From: Epichloe hybrida
Taxonomy: Eukaryota > Ascomycota > Sordariomycetes > Hypocreales > Clavicipitaceae
NCBI GenBank assembly: GCA_019022495.1
Contig: JAFEKR010000055.1
Span: 181,290 to 245,289, forward strand
Direction of reading: 5' to 3'
Length of the DNA stretch: 64,000 nt
A model generated the notes under the pieces. The model was given only the letters and a program-made list of their open reading frames with translations. It made no database searches and had not been told where the DNA came from. The position numbers and the translations under genes are program-made. Positions 1 through 11,597 of the stretch are shown here, piece by piece; position 1 is the first letter of the stretch; every line of letters starts with the position of its first letter.

Positions 1-46
1 GGAGGAGCCCAAGAAATCCGCACGCAAGAAGACCAAGAGCTCTTAG
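1..46 (+). CDS. 3' end of an unidentified gene (partial)
   Basis: From base 2 one frame reads a short lysine/arginine/serine-rich tail (EEPKKSARKKTKSS) and stops at a TAG ending at base 46. Such basic tails are common at the end of nuclear or nucleolar proteins, but 14 residues do not identify a family. The rest of the gene lies outside the window. Another frame stays open a little further, so this assignment is tentative. Confidence 0.4.
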   Translation, partial: EEPKKSARKKTKSS

Positions 47-1028
47 ATGTACCGAACCTTCCTGTTGCTGATGCATTTCTTCCTCCCTTGTTGTGTGTTC
101 TCAATGGTGCCCAGCATGATGGCTGACTTGCGTGTGTGTGGCGGCTCCATTATCCCAAGACATGAGAGCATGGGTCCGTCTGCATCACACCTACTCTTTC
201 CGCTTCCATCTTCTCATTTTCCTTTTTGAATAGAGGGGCATGATAGATGATGCGACGTCAGGGCCATTGACAGCCGTGTCTCCTTCAAGAGCATGTATTG
301 GAAGACGTGGTTCCGCTCCTCCTGCCCCTTGTGCAGATGAGATGGCATCTCGCGGGGTTTCATATATTCTTTCAAGTCGTCCCAACCAGGGGGCTGGCTC
401 TTCTTTTGTCATTTATTCATCTTTTCAGAAGCGCGGTCATAGTATGGTTTCCCCTCTTTGATGACCGGGGATGGGACATAACGTAACGCAATGGAATGGT
501 GTGGGTCTAAAAGGAAACGCCGAGGCATGGGTGCCTTGGACGGGCTGGCATAGTGTTTGATTTGGCTCGGTTCGATATTGTTATATCGGTCAAGGGCGGT
601 AAGCGAAGGGGAGAGGTAGGGGTTGGGAATCTTCTTGTCGTGTATGTTCGAAAGGCGGACTGTACTTGGGCAGTGTTTTACGATGCCGTAATGAGAGCAA
701 TGATGATACTTGTACTCCATGTTTGACGTTGGCGCGTGATGAATTTTGAAAACGGAAAGGGAACAATGTCAAGGTGAGCTATCCAGTTCTGCGATATGTA
801 GGTACGTACGTACGTACGTTGTGTGGTTTTTTTTTTTTTTTTTTTTTTAATATGCTCACGATGCCCAGCCAAAATACCATGGGATCTAATCCGTATTCAC
901 CCGCCGTCAACGACCTCGCCATGACGCCATGAAAGAAAAGTCGATGAGTAAAAAAAAAAAAAAAAAAAAAAAAAGCCAGGCATTTCTCCCGTGTATTCGA
1001 CAAAAAAAAAAAACCGCCTACGACTACA
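47..1028. other. Gene-free stretch with homopolymers and a TACG microsatellite
   Basis: No reading frame here looks like a protein. It holds a (TACG)4 repeat at about 802-819, a run of 22 T at 827-848 and a run of 25 A at 950-974. It is the 3' side of both the partial gene on the left and urease on the right, so it should contain both 3' UTRs. Confidence 0.6.
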
Positions 1029-1845
1029 CTAGTACACATACCAGGTCTGGGTCAAGGGCAACTCGTCCGCCGGGTCGGCCACGCACGGGACGCCATCGGC
1101 CTCGACGACGTAGGTCTCGGGGTCGACCCTCATCTCGGGCATGGCGTCGTTGAGGCGCATGTCCTTCTTGCCGACGGCCCTGCAGCCGCGGACGGCCTCG
1201 ACGCGGCTCCGGAGGCGGTACGAGGCGGCGGTGCCGGAGGAGAGGCAGGCGGCGGAGACGAAGAGGATCTTGGAGGACGGCACGAGGGGCGCGAACATGG
1301 GGCGGCCGACGGTGGGCTGGACGGTGGGGATGGAGCCGTTGGCGTCGCCCATGGGCGCCCAGGCGGCGAGGCCGGCCTTGAGGACGAGGGAGGGCTTGGT
1401 GCCGAACCAGGCGGGGTCCCAGAGGACGAGGTCGGCGAGCTTGGAGACCTCGACGCTGCCGACGAGGTGGGCGAGGCCCTGGGCCAGGGCGGGGTTGATG
1501 GTGTACTTGCTGACGTAGCGCCTGACGCGGAAGTTGTCGTCGGCGGCGAGGGGGGGGTAATGATGATGATGATGATGATGATGATGGGAGGAGGAGGAGG
1601 AGGAGGAGGAGGAGGAGGAGGAGGAGGCGTCCTCGTCGGGTTGTTGGAGAGGCCCCCGCTGCGTCTTGTTCTTGTGCGCCGTGTTCCAGGTGCGGAGGAT
1701 GACCTCGCCCACGCGGCCCATGGCCTGCGAGTCGGAGCTCATGATGCTGATGGCGCCCGTGTCCTGCAGGACGTCCTCGGCGGCGATGGTCTCGGCGCGG
1801 ATGCGCGACTCGGCAAAGGCCACGTCCTCGGGGATGTTCCTCGAC

Positions 1846-1881
<36 letters not shown>

Positions 1882-4002
1882 TCGAGCGTGTTGCGCGTCA
1901 GGGGCCGGGTCGGGTTCGTCGACGCGGGCAGCACGTTGGGCAGGCCGACGACGGAGATGATGTCGGGCGCGTGGCCGCCGCCCGCGCCCTCGGTGTGGTA
2001 CGTGTGGACGGTGCGGCCCGCGAACGACGAGACCGTCTGCTCGACGAAGCCAGACTCGTTGAGCGTGTCGGTGTGGATGCAGCACTGCACGTCGAGCTCG
2101 TCGCACACGCCGAGGCACGCGTCGATGGCCGCCGGCGTCGCGCCCCAGTCCTCGTGGATCTTGAGCCCGCACGCCCCGGCCACGACCTGCTCGCGCAGCG
2201 CCGACGGGTCCGAGTCGCACCCCTTGCCCGTGAGGCCGACGTTGAGCGGGAGCGCGTCGCAGGCCTGGAGCATCTGGCGGATGTGGTTCTTGCCGGGGGT
2301 GCACGTCGTGGCGTTGGAGCCGGCGCTGGAAGGAACGAAGAAGGATGATGATGATGATGATGATGATTAGGAGTGAATGAATGAATGAATTGAGAGGGGG
2401 GGGGGGGGGGGGGAAAGAAAGAAAAAACCCACCCCGGTCCTGTCCCGCCACCCACAAACGTCGTGATGCCCGACGCCAGCGCCTCGTTGGCCTGCTGCGG
2501 ACAGATGTAGTGGATGTGCGTGTCGATGCCGCCGGCCGTGACGATCTTGCCCTCGCCCGCAACGACGTCGGTGCAGCTGCCCACGACCATGCCGGGCGTG
2601 ACGCCGTCCATGACGTCCGGGTTGCCGGCCTTGCCGATGCCCACGATGATGCCGTCCCGGATGCCAATGTCGGCCTTGTAGATGCCCGTCCAGTCGACGA
2701 TGAGGGCGTTGGTCACCACCACGTCGAGCGACTCGGCGTCGGGCCTCCCCGAGGCCTGGCCCATGCCCTCGCGGAGCGTCTTGCCGCCGCCGAACTTGCA
2801 CTCGTCCCCGTAGACCGTCATGTCGCGCTCGACCCGGACCCAGAGATCCGTGTTGCCCAGCCGGACGAGGTCGCCGGTCGTGGGGCCGAACATGGCCGCG
2901 TACGCCGCGCAGTCCATCCGGAACATGTCGATGCGCGCGCCGTCGCCCCGGGGGTCGGCGGCGGGGTCGGCGGCGGCGGCGTGGGCGAACCCCCGGGCCT
3001 GCAGGTTCGACACAATCTCCCTGGCGCGCCGGGGCTCGACGGGGCCCGAGGCGAGGTTGTTGCCCCCGCGGATGACCCTGTTGCCCCCAATCTCCACGAG
3101 CGTCACCGTCTTGGTGTCGCCGGGCTCGAAGCGCACCGACGTGCCCGCCGCGATGTCGAGCCGGTACCCGTACGACCTCTCGCGGTCGAACTCGAGCCGC
3201 GGGTTCACCTCGACGAAGTGGTAGTGGGATCCTACCTGGATGGGGCGGTCGCCCTTGCTCGTCACGCGCAGCCGCCGCCTCTTGCGGTTCTGGTTCAGCC
3301 CGACGGTTCCCTTGACCGCCACGACGGCCCCGGGCTGCCGGCCCAGCGCGTACTCGGAGTCCGGGGGCAGCGGGAACGCCTCGTTGTCGGGGACGGGCAG
3401 GAAGCTGCCGTACAGGGCGCGGCGGAGGTCCCCGTCGTCGGTCGAGATGGGGTTGTGAACCGTGACGAGATACGTGCCCGTGGGGAACGTCCCCTCGACC
3501 TGTATCTCGCGGAGCGTAGAGCACACGGCGGGGAGGACGTGGCGCCGGCCGAGCATCGTGGCGCCGAGCCTCATGAGGTCCGCGACGCTGTGTTTGCCAT
3601 CGCGGATGAGCTCATGGAGGTTGTTCGCGATGAGGGCCTGTACAACACAACATGCTTAACATTCTGGGCCCCGGATCCAACTATTACATCGGGTCTCCCC
3701 CCCCCCCCTTCTCCCCTTTTCTCTCTCTCCTCGTACCGTGGCTTCAGAGTGATTCAACCGGACGCCTCTCGCGAGTCTTCGCTGCGCAAGCAGACCAATC
3801 TGCGTGATGACAAGCTTGTCGAGCTAAAGAAATGAAAATAAAAGGACAAGTTCCGCAAAATCGTGTAAGCTACAAGAACGACACTAAACGAATCTTGTCG
3901 GAAAGAGGAAAAGAGAAAAAAAAACACGCATTGTTTCTCGTTTCCCTTCCTCAGGGAGAAAGAGGGGGGGGGGCATCTTACTTCCTTGGGAGAAAGAAAC
4001 AT
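1029..4002 (-). CDS. Urease (fused gamma-beta-alpha chain, nickel enzyme)
   Basis: Hydrolyses urea to ammonia and carbamate in the cytosol. Four exons: 4002-3982, 3823-3737, 3637-2433 and 2325-1029, giving 869 aa against about 840 usual. The start is set by a 7-codon exon (MFLSPKE) spliced to [10 protein letters not shown], the expected urease N-terminus. Nickel ligands and catalytic residues are present: His410/His412 (HIH), the lysine to be carbamylated at 493 (GLKIHED), His522 (CIHTD), His548 (HTYHTEG), flap His597/598 (VCHHLS) and Asp637 (SSDSQAMGR). About 35 residues after Asp637 there is an in-frame insert of 13 Ser and 9 His (residues 673-694) encoded by a microsatellite. The insert contains no GT donor, so it cannot be an intron. 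It lies in a loop that is short in other ureases. Intron 3 carries a related ATC repeat and an 18-base C run (G on the + strand). No urease accessory gene is nearby. Confidence 0.95.
1560..1625 (-). repeat. Coding microsatellite (TCC)13(CAT)9 inside urease
   Basis: On the coding strand, 13 TCC codons (1587-1625) are followed directly by 9 CAT codons (1560-1586), then TAC and a proline/alanine linker. It is uninterrupted and in frame. Length variation in steps of three would change the protein without breaking it. Confidence 0.9.
2326..2432 (-). repeat. Urease intron 3, almost entirely simple sequence
   Basis: The 107-bp intron has a GTGGGT donor and a TTCCAG acceptor. On the + strand it holds a GAT repeat of about eight units (near 2345-2368), a GAAT repeat (near 2375-2390) and a run of 18 G (2396-2413). 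Assembly length here is likely to be unreliable. Confidence 0.85.
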
Positions 4003-4907
4003 GGTGGCCTGAGCCTAGGTCCGAGGAAGAGGAAGCTATCCGTTGCCAAAAAAAAATAAAAAAATAGATGGAATAAATAAAGACGAAAAGAGGTATTCTC
4101 CGATGAGTGCGTCACAGAGAGGGAACTGGAAGATGAAGGAAAAAAGAACGGAAGCTAAAAAGGTCGGAAGACGAGTAGGTAAAAAGAAAAAAGAAAAGGA
4201 AAAAGAGAGAAGAAGAAGATGCTGAGGAATAGGAATAGACTCCGGAGTCAACTAATGGATTGTAATCTTTACACATTGTTGGTAGATAAACAGTAAAGAT
4301 AGGGCGATGGGTGGGGTGCGATTGACGCATTTGATTTGATTCATCAATTAATTGGCCGGCCCGAGATGGAGATAAGCTTTTGACTAAATACGGCCTGGGG
4401 TGAGATGCTTATCGGCTGGACAGGGGACTTCCATTACTACGGATTCGGTGTCTGGAACACGAAGAGTCGAGATTCTGTTCTTCCCTGTGTATTGTCTTCC
4501 ATACGGAGTACGGAGTAATAATAATTGTTCATGAATCATGATGGAACCCCCCCCCCATTCCGACTTATCGGCAGTCAAACAACCGTGCATTGCCAAGACT
4601 CTGGGGATCGCCCCCCCCCCTGGTGTTTATCTGGCGGGCCCGCCGACATGGGGTCTGCTTCAATCTTGTCCGTGACTAACGCTCTACCCGGCCTGCTTAC
4701 TTCGCAGGCATGCACACACACATACAGACAGAGAGACAGCTTGCGATGAAATTTTCCGTTGTGCCCTTCCAGAAATAAAAGAATGAAGATGAAGATGACA
4801 AACTACAATGCGCCGACTGATCGTCATCTGCCCAAACGCCTCATCGCCGACCAACCGTGAAGAATCCAAAGAAGAAAAGAAAAGGCATCCCCGGCCATTC
4901 GTTACGT
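4003..4907. other. Gene-free stretch, urease promoter side
   Basis: Purine-rich, with many short A runs at 4040-4220 and runs of nine to ten C near 4550 and 4612. It lies upstream of urease and downstream of the Ada3 gene. A doubled TACGGAGTA motif sits at 4502-4517. No gene recognised. Confidence 0.6.
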
Positions 4908-6939
4908 TTACTCTTCGTATACTTCCTCATCCCACTGCCCCTTCTCCCTCTTGACGAGCTCTGCCATATCCGCCGGCTTGAAGATGGAGCTGTCGGGATC
5001 GGATTGTCGCGGCACTTTACTCAACGTCTCATCGTCAAAGACGGAGCCTATTGTGTCGATCCAGCGCTTCCGCCGCTCCATCAACGTCTTTGTCTGGTCT
5101 CCAATGCCCGGTCGCGCCGTGCCTGCAGCGCCGCCGCCGACAAAGTGACTGCCTCCGCCTGCACCCCCCGGTCGCTTCGTCTTCTTGCTCTTGCCCATGG
5201 TACGAGTGCGTTTGAGATAGGCAGCTTGTACTTGGGAGTCGAGGTCCTCCAGAATGGTCTGGTATTCCTGGTTGGCCATCCGTTCGCGCACGAGATCCGT
5301 CAGCCGCGCCTTACGAGCTCCGTTGATCAACATCTGTTCTTTCAAACGTGACTGCAACAATCGTAGCCTGCCGGCGACCTCGTCGTCATAGTGCCCGTCA
5401 TACTCGCCCTCGAAACCTTCTTGGGGAAGAAAACCGATGTGCCTCAATTCTTGTTTGAGACGCTCGTCGACCTGCGCATATTCTAGTTTGGGATGCGTCG
5501 CTTTCTTCCATGTTTCGGTTGACGACTCGCTCATGTAGGTGGCTGGGGGGAGTGGGTTTGCTTTGTCGTCGCCGAACTGCTCCTCTCCGTTGGTGTCGCC
5601 GTTCATCGAGGTGTCTCCGTTGGTTACTCCGTTGGTTACACCGTTAGTTGTTGGCTTGTCATCAGGCCCTTGTGAACGGCTCTCAGGTCGCAGTAGTTGA
5701 AGTAGCCGCGAGGCTAGTGGGCCTATGGACAAGGCATCCGTTTCGCCAATGCTGTCACTCATGTTGTCTATGTTGCCTCGTGGTTGATTAGGCGGGAGCT
5801 TCTCTCGGCCTTGTTGAGACAGGTCGATCGACATGGCCCCGTCTTCTTCCGCCCACATCTCGGTATAGTGCCTCTTGCCCCGTTTGGGCATGACGAATGG
5901 CGTGACTCTGTCGCCCCGTTCACGCAGAAATGCTAGGTCTTCCTCGGCAAACGGTCGAAAGTAGGGATCGATGTACGTTGAGAATGTAGAGAAGTTGATC
6001 TGACTGCTGGGTTTGGCAATGCTGTAATCGCTGTCGGGTGGGTCCCCCGCAATGAGATTTGCGAGATCGTTCTTGGGGTATACGGCGACTGAGTATATCT
6101 CTTTTCTCTCTTCGTCCGACATGCCCTCGTGAACAGGCCGGATTTCGTAGACTGTGGGGTCAGGAAAAGTGGAAGGGTCGTCACCGAAGGTTTGCGCTGC
6201 AGGCATTTGTCGTTTTGGCGGCGCACCTTCATCTTCGGAGCTCGACTCCTCTTCCTCCTCTTCCTCCTTCTTTTCGTGCTTTGCTTTCTTATCTACATCC
6301 ATCGCCGACGGAGATCCCGCAGCCACGGGCGATAATGACGAGCTCGCAGAGTCCGCTCGAGAGTGCTTTCGCTTCGCATCTTTTACAGGTGATGATTGAT
6401 CTATATGCACTTCCTGTGAGTAAGAGAAGATTGCGCAAGCAAGTTGCAGGATACGTGGTTTGGTTACGCGAATGTTCGGGCTCAGCGATTGAAGGTAAAC
6501 GCATACCATCTTGTGTCTGGGACTCGGATCCCTTTTTCCTCTTGTGCTTGGATCTCTTGCCCTCTTGTTCGTCGTCCACGCGCATGTCATAGTCGTCGGG
6601 CCGCTTCTTTCGTTCATCCGCGAGGTGTCGCATGCCTCTGTCGTAGAAGGTGGATCGCTTCTCCATGATGTTTACCAAGTTCTTCAGCTTCTCCAGCATC
6701 GCGTCGACGCTCTTGGAATCAGGCACCGTCGCATAGACGGCGCTTTGATCAACCAGACCTTCATAGCTAAGATTGTTCTTGAAAAGAATGACTCTCGTGT
6801 TGAGGTAGTCTGGATCGTAGAATTCTTGAGGAGGCAAGCTGGCGGGGGGTGCTGGCGCGGGCGTGGAATTGCGACTCGGTTTCGGCATCGCAGCAGTGTT
6901 CTTTTTGCCCGAACCGGCGTGGCTCGATCCAAGAGCCAT
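4908..6939 (-). CDS. Ada3/Ngg1-type subunit of the SAGA/ADA histone acetyltransferase module
   Basis: Two exons (6939-6507 and 6400-4908) give 641 aa. The C-terminal region ([32 protein letters not shown], followed by a conserved [11 protein letters not shown] segment) matches the Ada3 family, which links Gcn5 and Ada2 and supports nucleosome acetylation. The N-terminus is Pro/Ser-rich. Then comes a conserved region starting [17 protein letters not shown], a Lys-rich acidic stretch with a run of glutamates, and a repeated TNG tract near the middle. The acceptor ATATAG|AT was chosen over the nearer CACAG because only it keeps the frame. It is likely nuclear. ADA3-type assignment rests on remembered family sequence. 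Confidence 0.85.
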
Positions 6940-8184
6940 GCTGGGCGTTGGGAGGCGATGGGAATCAGTCTCTCATTGATGAATTTGATGCTGTAGAGTG
7001 AGTGATTTGGTGATGGAACAGACTGGTGACAAGAATACCTGGAATGTCATGTCGCGCCTGCACGTCACAGAAACCCGGTCGTGATTGGTGCTGTGGGCGA
7101 CGAACTGGGGTTAGCCTGAGGTTGTCATTTTTTTTGGGGGGGGGGGGGGCCAAGCACGGGGTCGGAAGAAGGAAAATCCCCGAAGCAAAGATGAACGCTG
7201 AAATAGAATCCTTCGTTTCGATGCAACAAGATTTCGCGCTGTCCACCGAAAATGCCAATTCTGTCAAGAGCGCTTCTCACCAGTGAGAGGAACATGTCCG
7301 CCTATTCCATGACATGGTTACATACGAGCCCCAACAAGCACCCCTCTCGGCTGTAGATGTCACGCGACGTCTGAGCTCGGTATCGTTGTTTGATGCGGAT
7401 ACGACTGAATGAAGATGCAAGGCCGTTACCGTTATTACACACCTTCCAGTGCCCGACGAAAGAGCTGGCCCCCTCTGCGTTCCCATCGTGTCTACTTTAC
7501 GATGCCGAAGTACCCATGTACCTGATGACCGTCCATTCTCATCCCGTGCCAGGGTGCCGATGGCTGCATGTGCAGTGCAAGGCGCCGTCTTATTGGCAAT
7601 GAGAGCCTGGGTAATAGCACGAACCTCGTGTTCCCTCAAGGAATCAAGGCAATTGGCCCGCCCATCAAGCGCAAAATAAAAAGATCGGATGCTACGCCAT
7701 TCCGGTAGATACAAGTTGATACAACCAACCCACGTTGCCCAACCATGTGCCCCAGCCATTGGCCCACGCCGTCCGGGGCCGTGCCGGGGCCGTTGGAAGC
7801 GGCCTTAGCTGGCATCTCAGATGTTCATATGCGGGATGAGGCACGAGGAGTACAGATGCTTGGGTGTACGGACTACATGTAAGTGTCGTTTCCAAGGGTC
7901 CATTGGATCAAATCACCCGACTGCTCTTGTATTACGCTCTTGCCCTTGCCAGCCCGAGCGGAAGAAAAGGTACTTGGTGGAAACTTTCTGACCTGGTATA
8001 TAGTTCTTCATATCCAGATCCCCTCGTGTTTCGTTTCCTTCTCATTTCCAATCTGTCTCGTGTACAGAGTAGTTGCTACTTTTTTTTTTCTTCTCAACCC
8101 CAATTCTGCTGCTCTGAGTGTTCAACAACCTCTGAGCCCCCGTCATCTCCCACTCTCCTTGTCGTCGTACAATGAGAGAATACC
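6940..8184. other. Divergent intergenic region between ADA3-like and BTA1-like genes
   Basis: Both flanking genes start here and run outward. It contains a run of 15 G at 7136-7150 and a pyrimidine-rich leader before the BTA1 start. A 160-codon frame at 7277-7759 shows no recognisable protein features and I treat it as chance. An upstream ATG at 8172 overlaps the BTA1 start and is described in the findings. Confidence 0.55.
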
Positions 8185-10987
8185 ATGGCTTCTCATGTAT
8201 GTTCTGTACCTTCCATCCTGCTGTGCCTGCCCCTCATCCGCTCCCTCCCTCCCCTCCTCCTCCATTGCCGTCGACCCAACCTTGATCGCCTGCTTACTGC
8301 TTAAACTTTCTCAATTCAGGGTGGTGACCTGTTGCCCTTTGGCATTGACCTTCAAGTTCAACCTCTCTATGCTGGACTAGCAATTGCCCTTGTCGGAGCG
8401 ATTGCTCTGTCTCGTCTTTCATCTCGCCCCAAGACCGATGACGACGAGGCTCCTGGCCTCCTACGATCCTTCTTCTTATTCTTCTACTCCTCATTCCTCA
8501 AGCCCCATCAAGCCGACTCCAAGGCCACCCAGCAAGATGCTTTGGAGAGCTTTTACAAGAAGCAGGCTGGTGCTTATGATGCCACTCGCAAAGTCCTCCT
8601 TCAAGGGCGCGAGGACATGCTTGGTCTAGTCATTGCCCAGCTCAAGTCCAAGGCTGGGCAGGCCACGGCAGCTGGGAAGAACCAAACCAAGCCTACTTGG
8701 GTTGACGTAAGTCTGCGGCTTATCCCATCCAAATCAAACCAATCAAGTGCTGAAAAATCGCCGTGGAAAGATTGGCGGCGGTACGGGATGGAATATTGAA
8801 GCCATGGACCGTCTTGTCAACGTCCCTGAATACTTCTCAAGTGTTTACCTTGTGGACTACTCTCCATCGCTATGCGAAGTCGCTCGGAAGAGATTTGACA
8901 GGCTTGGATGGAAGAACATCACCGTCGTTTGCGAAGATGCTCGCAGATTCCATCTTGAGAACTATGAGACAGGAATGAGTCCGGCTCAGAACCCCCTGCG
9001 TTCTCCTGTTCTCAGTTACTTCAACCAGCAGCGTCCTGAACACGGCGGTGCTGACCTTGTCACCATGTCTTACAGTCTTTCCATGATTGTGAGTGGATTG
9101 GACTTCATGATTGTCAAAAAAAGGGGAGATTGAAGCTGACTTGCTTTGAACATCCATTAGCCCGACTACTACTCAGTCATTGATTCGGTCACTTCCCTTC
9201 TGTCCCCCCACGGCATCTTGGGCGTTATCGATTTCTACGTCCAGAGCAAAGTCGACTTTTCTTTCCGCAACTATACCGGTGGTGCCCTGGGTCGCCACGT
9301 CAACGCCTTGTCTCGCATGTTCTGGCGTGCCTGGTTCGACTTTGATCGAGTTGGTCTGGAGCCCAGTCGTCGTGACTACTTGGAGTACAAGTTTGGCACG
9401 GTTCTGAACATCAACGACCGTAACAAGGCACTGGGCTACATCCCCTACTATGTCTGGGTCGGTTGCCACAAGAAGCCCTTTTCCCCCTCGAGTCTGCCTC
9501 ATGAGATTCTTGAGCGCATTGACGCGTTGGCGACCGAGTCCCCGTATTTGTACCCCATCAACCAGGGCGACGCTCTGACTCGAGCAGTTGAGAGATCTGC
9601 CCCGGAGATTCGTTCCAAGGCTTTCGTCACTGCAGTACAAAACCTGTCTGCAAACCTCCCCCTTCCGGCATTCTTTTACCAGTATCATCATTGGCGCATC
9701 TATTACGACGATCAGCTGCAGAAGCACACCCAGTTCAATGATGAATACATCTACGCCTTCACATGGGAGGACGCCCGCGTCGACGAGCGAATTTTAAAGC
9801 TCGGCCCCGAGGACAAGGTGTTGGCAATCAGCTCTGCTGGCGACAACATCCTCTCGTATCTAGCTCAAAGTCCAGCTCGCGTCCATGCCGTCGACTTGAA
9901 CCCCACACAGAACCATCTTCTGGAGCTCAAGGCCGCCTCTTACACGGCACTGTCGTATGAAGACTTCTGGAAGATTTTCGGAGAAGGCAAGCATGCCCAG
10001 TTCCGAAATTTGCTGGTGAACAAGCTGTCCCCCCATCTGTCTGCCCGTGCGTTCCAGTTCTGGCTCAAAAACGCCCATGTCTTCCAGAACAAGAGCGGAT
10101 ATGGTCTTTACGACACGGGTGGTTCTCGCCACGCCATCCGCGCCATGCGCTGGGTGGCACGTCTTTTTGGTCTTCGTTCCACCATCAGCAAGCTTATTGA
10201 CGCCAAGACTCTCAATGAGCAGCGCGAAATCTGGCGTCAAAAGATTCGCCCAGCCTTGCTGTCCAAACTCGTTTGCAACCTTGTCGTTGCCCAGGAGAGC
10301 TTCCTCTGGACCGCCCTCGGGGTCCCAAAGAACCAGCTTGCCATGATCGAGAAGGACCACGCCGAATCTGATCTCGTCAAGGGAGACAGGCCTGCGGCAA
10401 AGAATAGCCGATCTCATGCTATCTGGCACTACATGGTTAACACTCTCGACCCTGTCGCAGAGGAGACACACATTGCCAAGGACAACCCTTACTACTATGT
10501 CTGTCTCGCCGGGCAGTTCTCTCGAGATTGCCATCCTCACTACCTTGCCCCGGACGTCCACGCCAAGCTCTCCAAGCCCGGTGCTCTGGACAGTCTTCGC
10601 ATTCACACCGATGAGCTTGAGGAGGTCATTGCCCGCATCACCCCTGGCACTCTCACCGTTGCGGTTGTCATGGACAGCATGGACTGGTTCGACCCCGGAT
10701 CGCCTGCCGCCGCAGCCGCCGCACAAATAACTAAGTTGAACCGGGCGCTCAAGATGGGCGGCCGGGTGATGTTGCGCACCTCTGCCCTGACTCCGTGGTA
10801 CGTCAAGGTATTCGAGTCCCACGGCTTCACTGCGAAGCGTCACGGGTCCAGGATCGACGGGGCTTGCATCGATCGCGTCAACATGTACGCGAGCTGCTGG
10901 ATCTGCACCAAGGTTGGGAACTTGCCGCCTCCCACCCCGGAGATGGAACACATGAGTGGCTCTGAAGTGCCTGGTCTAACGATCTAG
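8185..10987 (+). CDS. Betaine lipid (DGTS) synthase, Bta1-like
   Basis: Makes diacylglyceryl-trimethylhomoserine, a phosphate-free membrane lipid, from S-adenosylmethionine and diacylglycerol. Four exons (8185-8196, 8320-8706, 8771-9088, 9161-10987) give 847 aa. The N-terminal half is a methyltransferase with the SAM motif IGGGTGWNIE at residues 134-143, preceded by a hydrophobic segment near residues 16-35 that fits an ER membrane anchor. The C-terminal half (about 440-830) is BtaA-like, the part that transfers the aminocarboxypropyl group, with FTWEDARVDE and HAVDLNPTQNHL. The fused order is normal for fungal Bta1. The start ATG has a good context (ACCATGG) and lies in a 12-nt first exon. 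In many fungi this enzyme is induced by phosphate shortage; I see no clear Pho4 site cluster to support that here. Confidence 0.93.
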
Positions 10988-11597
10988 GAGGGCTTGATCT
11001 ACCGGCCGTCGATTTGCCCCGTGTGAGTAAACCTTTCGCAGAGAGGGTATTGTCCAACACTGTACCCGAAAAAGATGGTGGTAGCTGGCATACTCGAGAG
11101 CCAGAGGGCAGAGATGATCCGAGTACACCAGAGACCAGAGAGGAGATGAATGGAATACTTAGCGTTGGACAATTGTGAAAATGGAATAGCCCGGGAGCCT
11201 CGGGAGGCCCGCGACCCAATTTGAGAGTGAACCATGGTTTGAGATTGTGAGCCTTTTTTTGGAAACAAATAAAGAATCCAAATGCCCTTCTTGCAAAGTA
11301 GTTTATTCGTGTTGTGATATTTCAAGCCAAGTCGACTGACGGCTCACATGGAGCCGCTTGGTCACAGTCAAGTTTTTTTTTTTTTTTTTTACCTGATGCC
11401 TGTCATCGTGTCATGTTCCAAAGCATGATCCGTTGATTGATAAATGGAATATGAATTCTGTCTCATGCCAACGAAGGACATCTATACATGAGGCCCCAAG
11501 GTTTCCTAACCAGTTCCATCGCAGACGTCAAAACACGAAAGCCACCCAGCTTGTTCCTACACTGCCCACTTGGCACCTCCTGAGCATACATAACCAT
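10988..11597. other. Convergent 3' region between BTA1-like and SDH4-like genes
   Basis: Both neighbours end here. A 19-base T run lies near 11372-11390. No gene recognised. Confidence 0.6.

Noticed and set aside
1560..1625. Urease Ser/His tract as an unrecognised intron
   Set aside because: The region from the preceding conserved codons to the following DDNFRV has no GT donor and is in frame on both sides.
2381..3835. 484-codon + strand frame opposite urease
   Set aside because: It mirrors urease codons in GC-rich DNA, has an Ala/Arg/Val/Asp-biased composition and no protein features.
7277..7759. 160-codon minus-strand frame between ADA3 and BTA1
   Set aside because: No motif, irregular composition, and it lies in the shared upstream region of two real genes.
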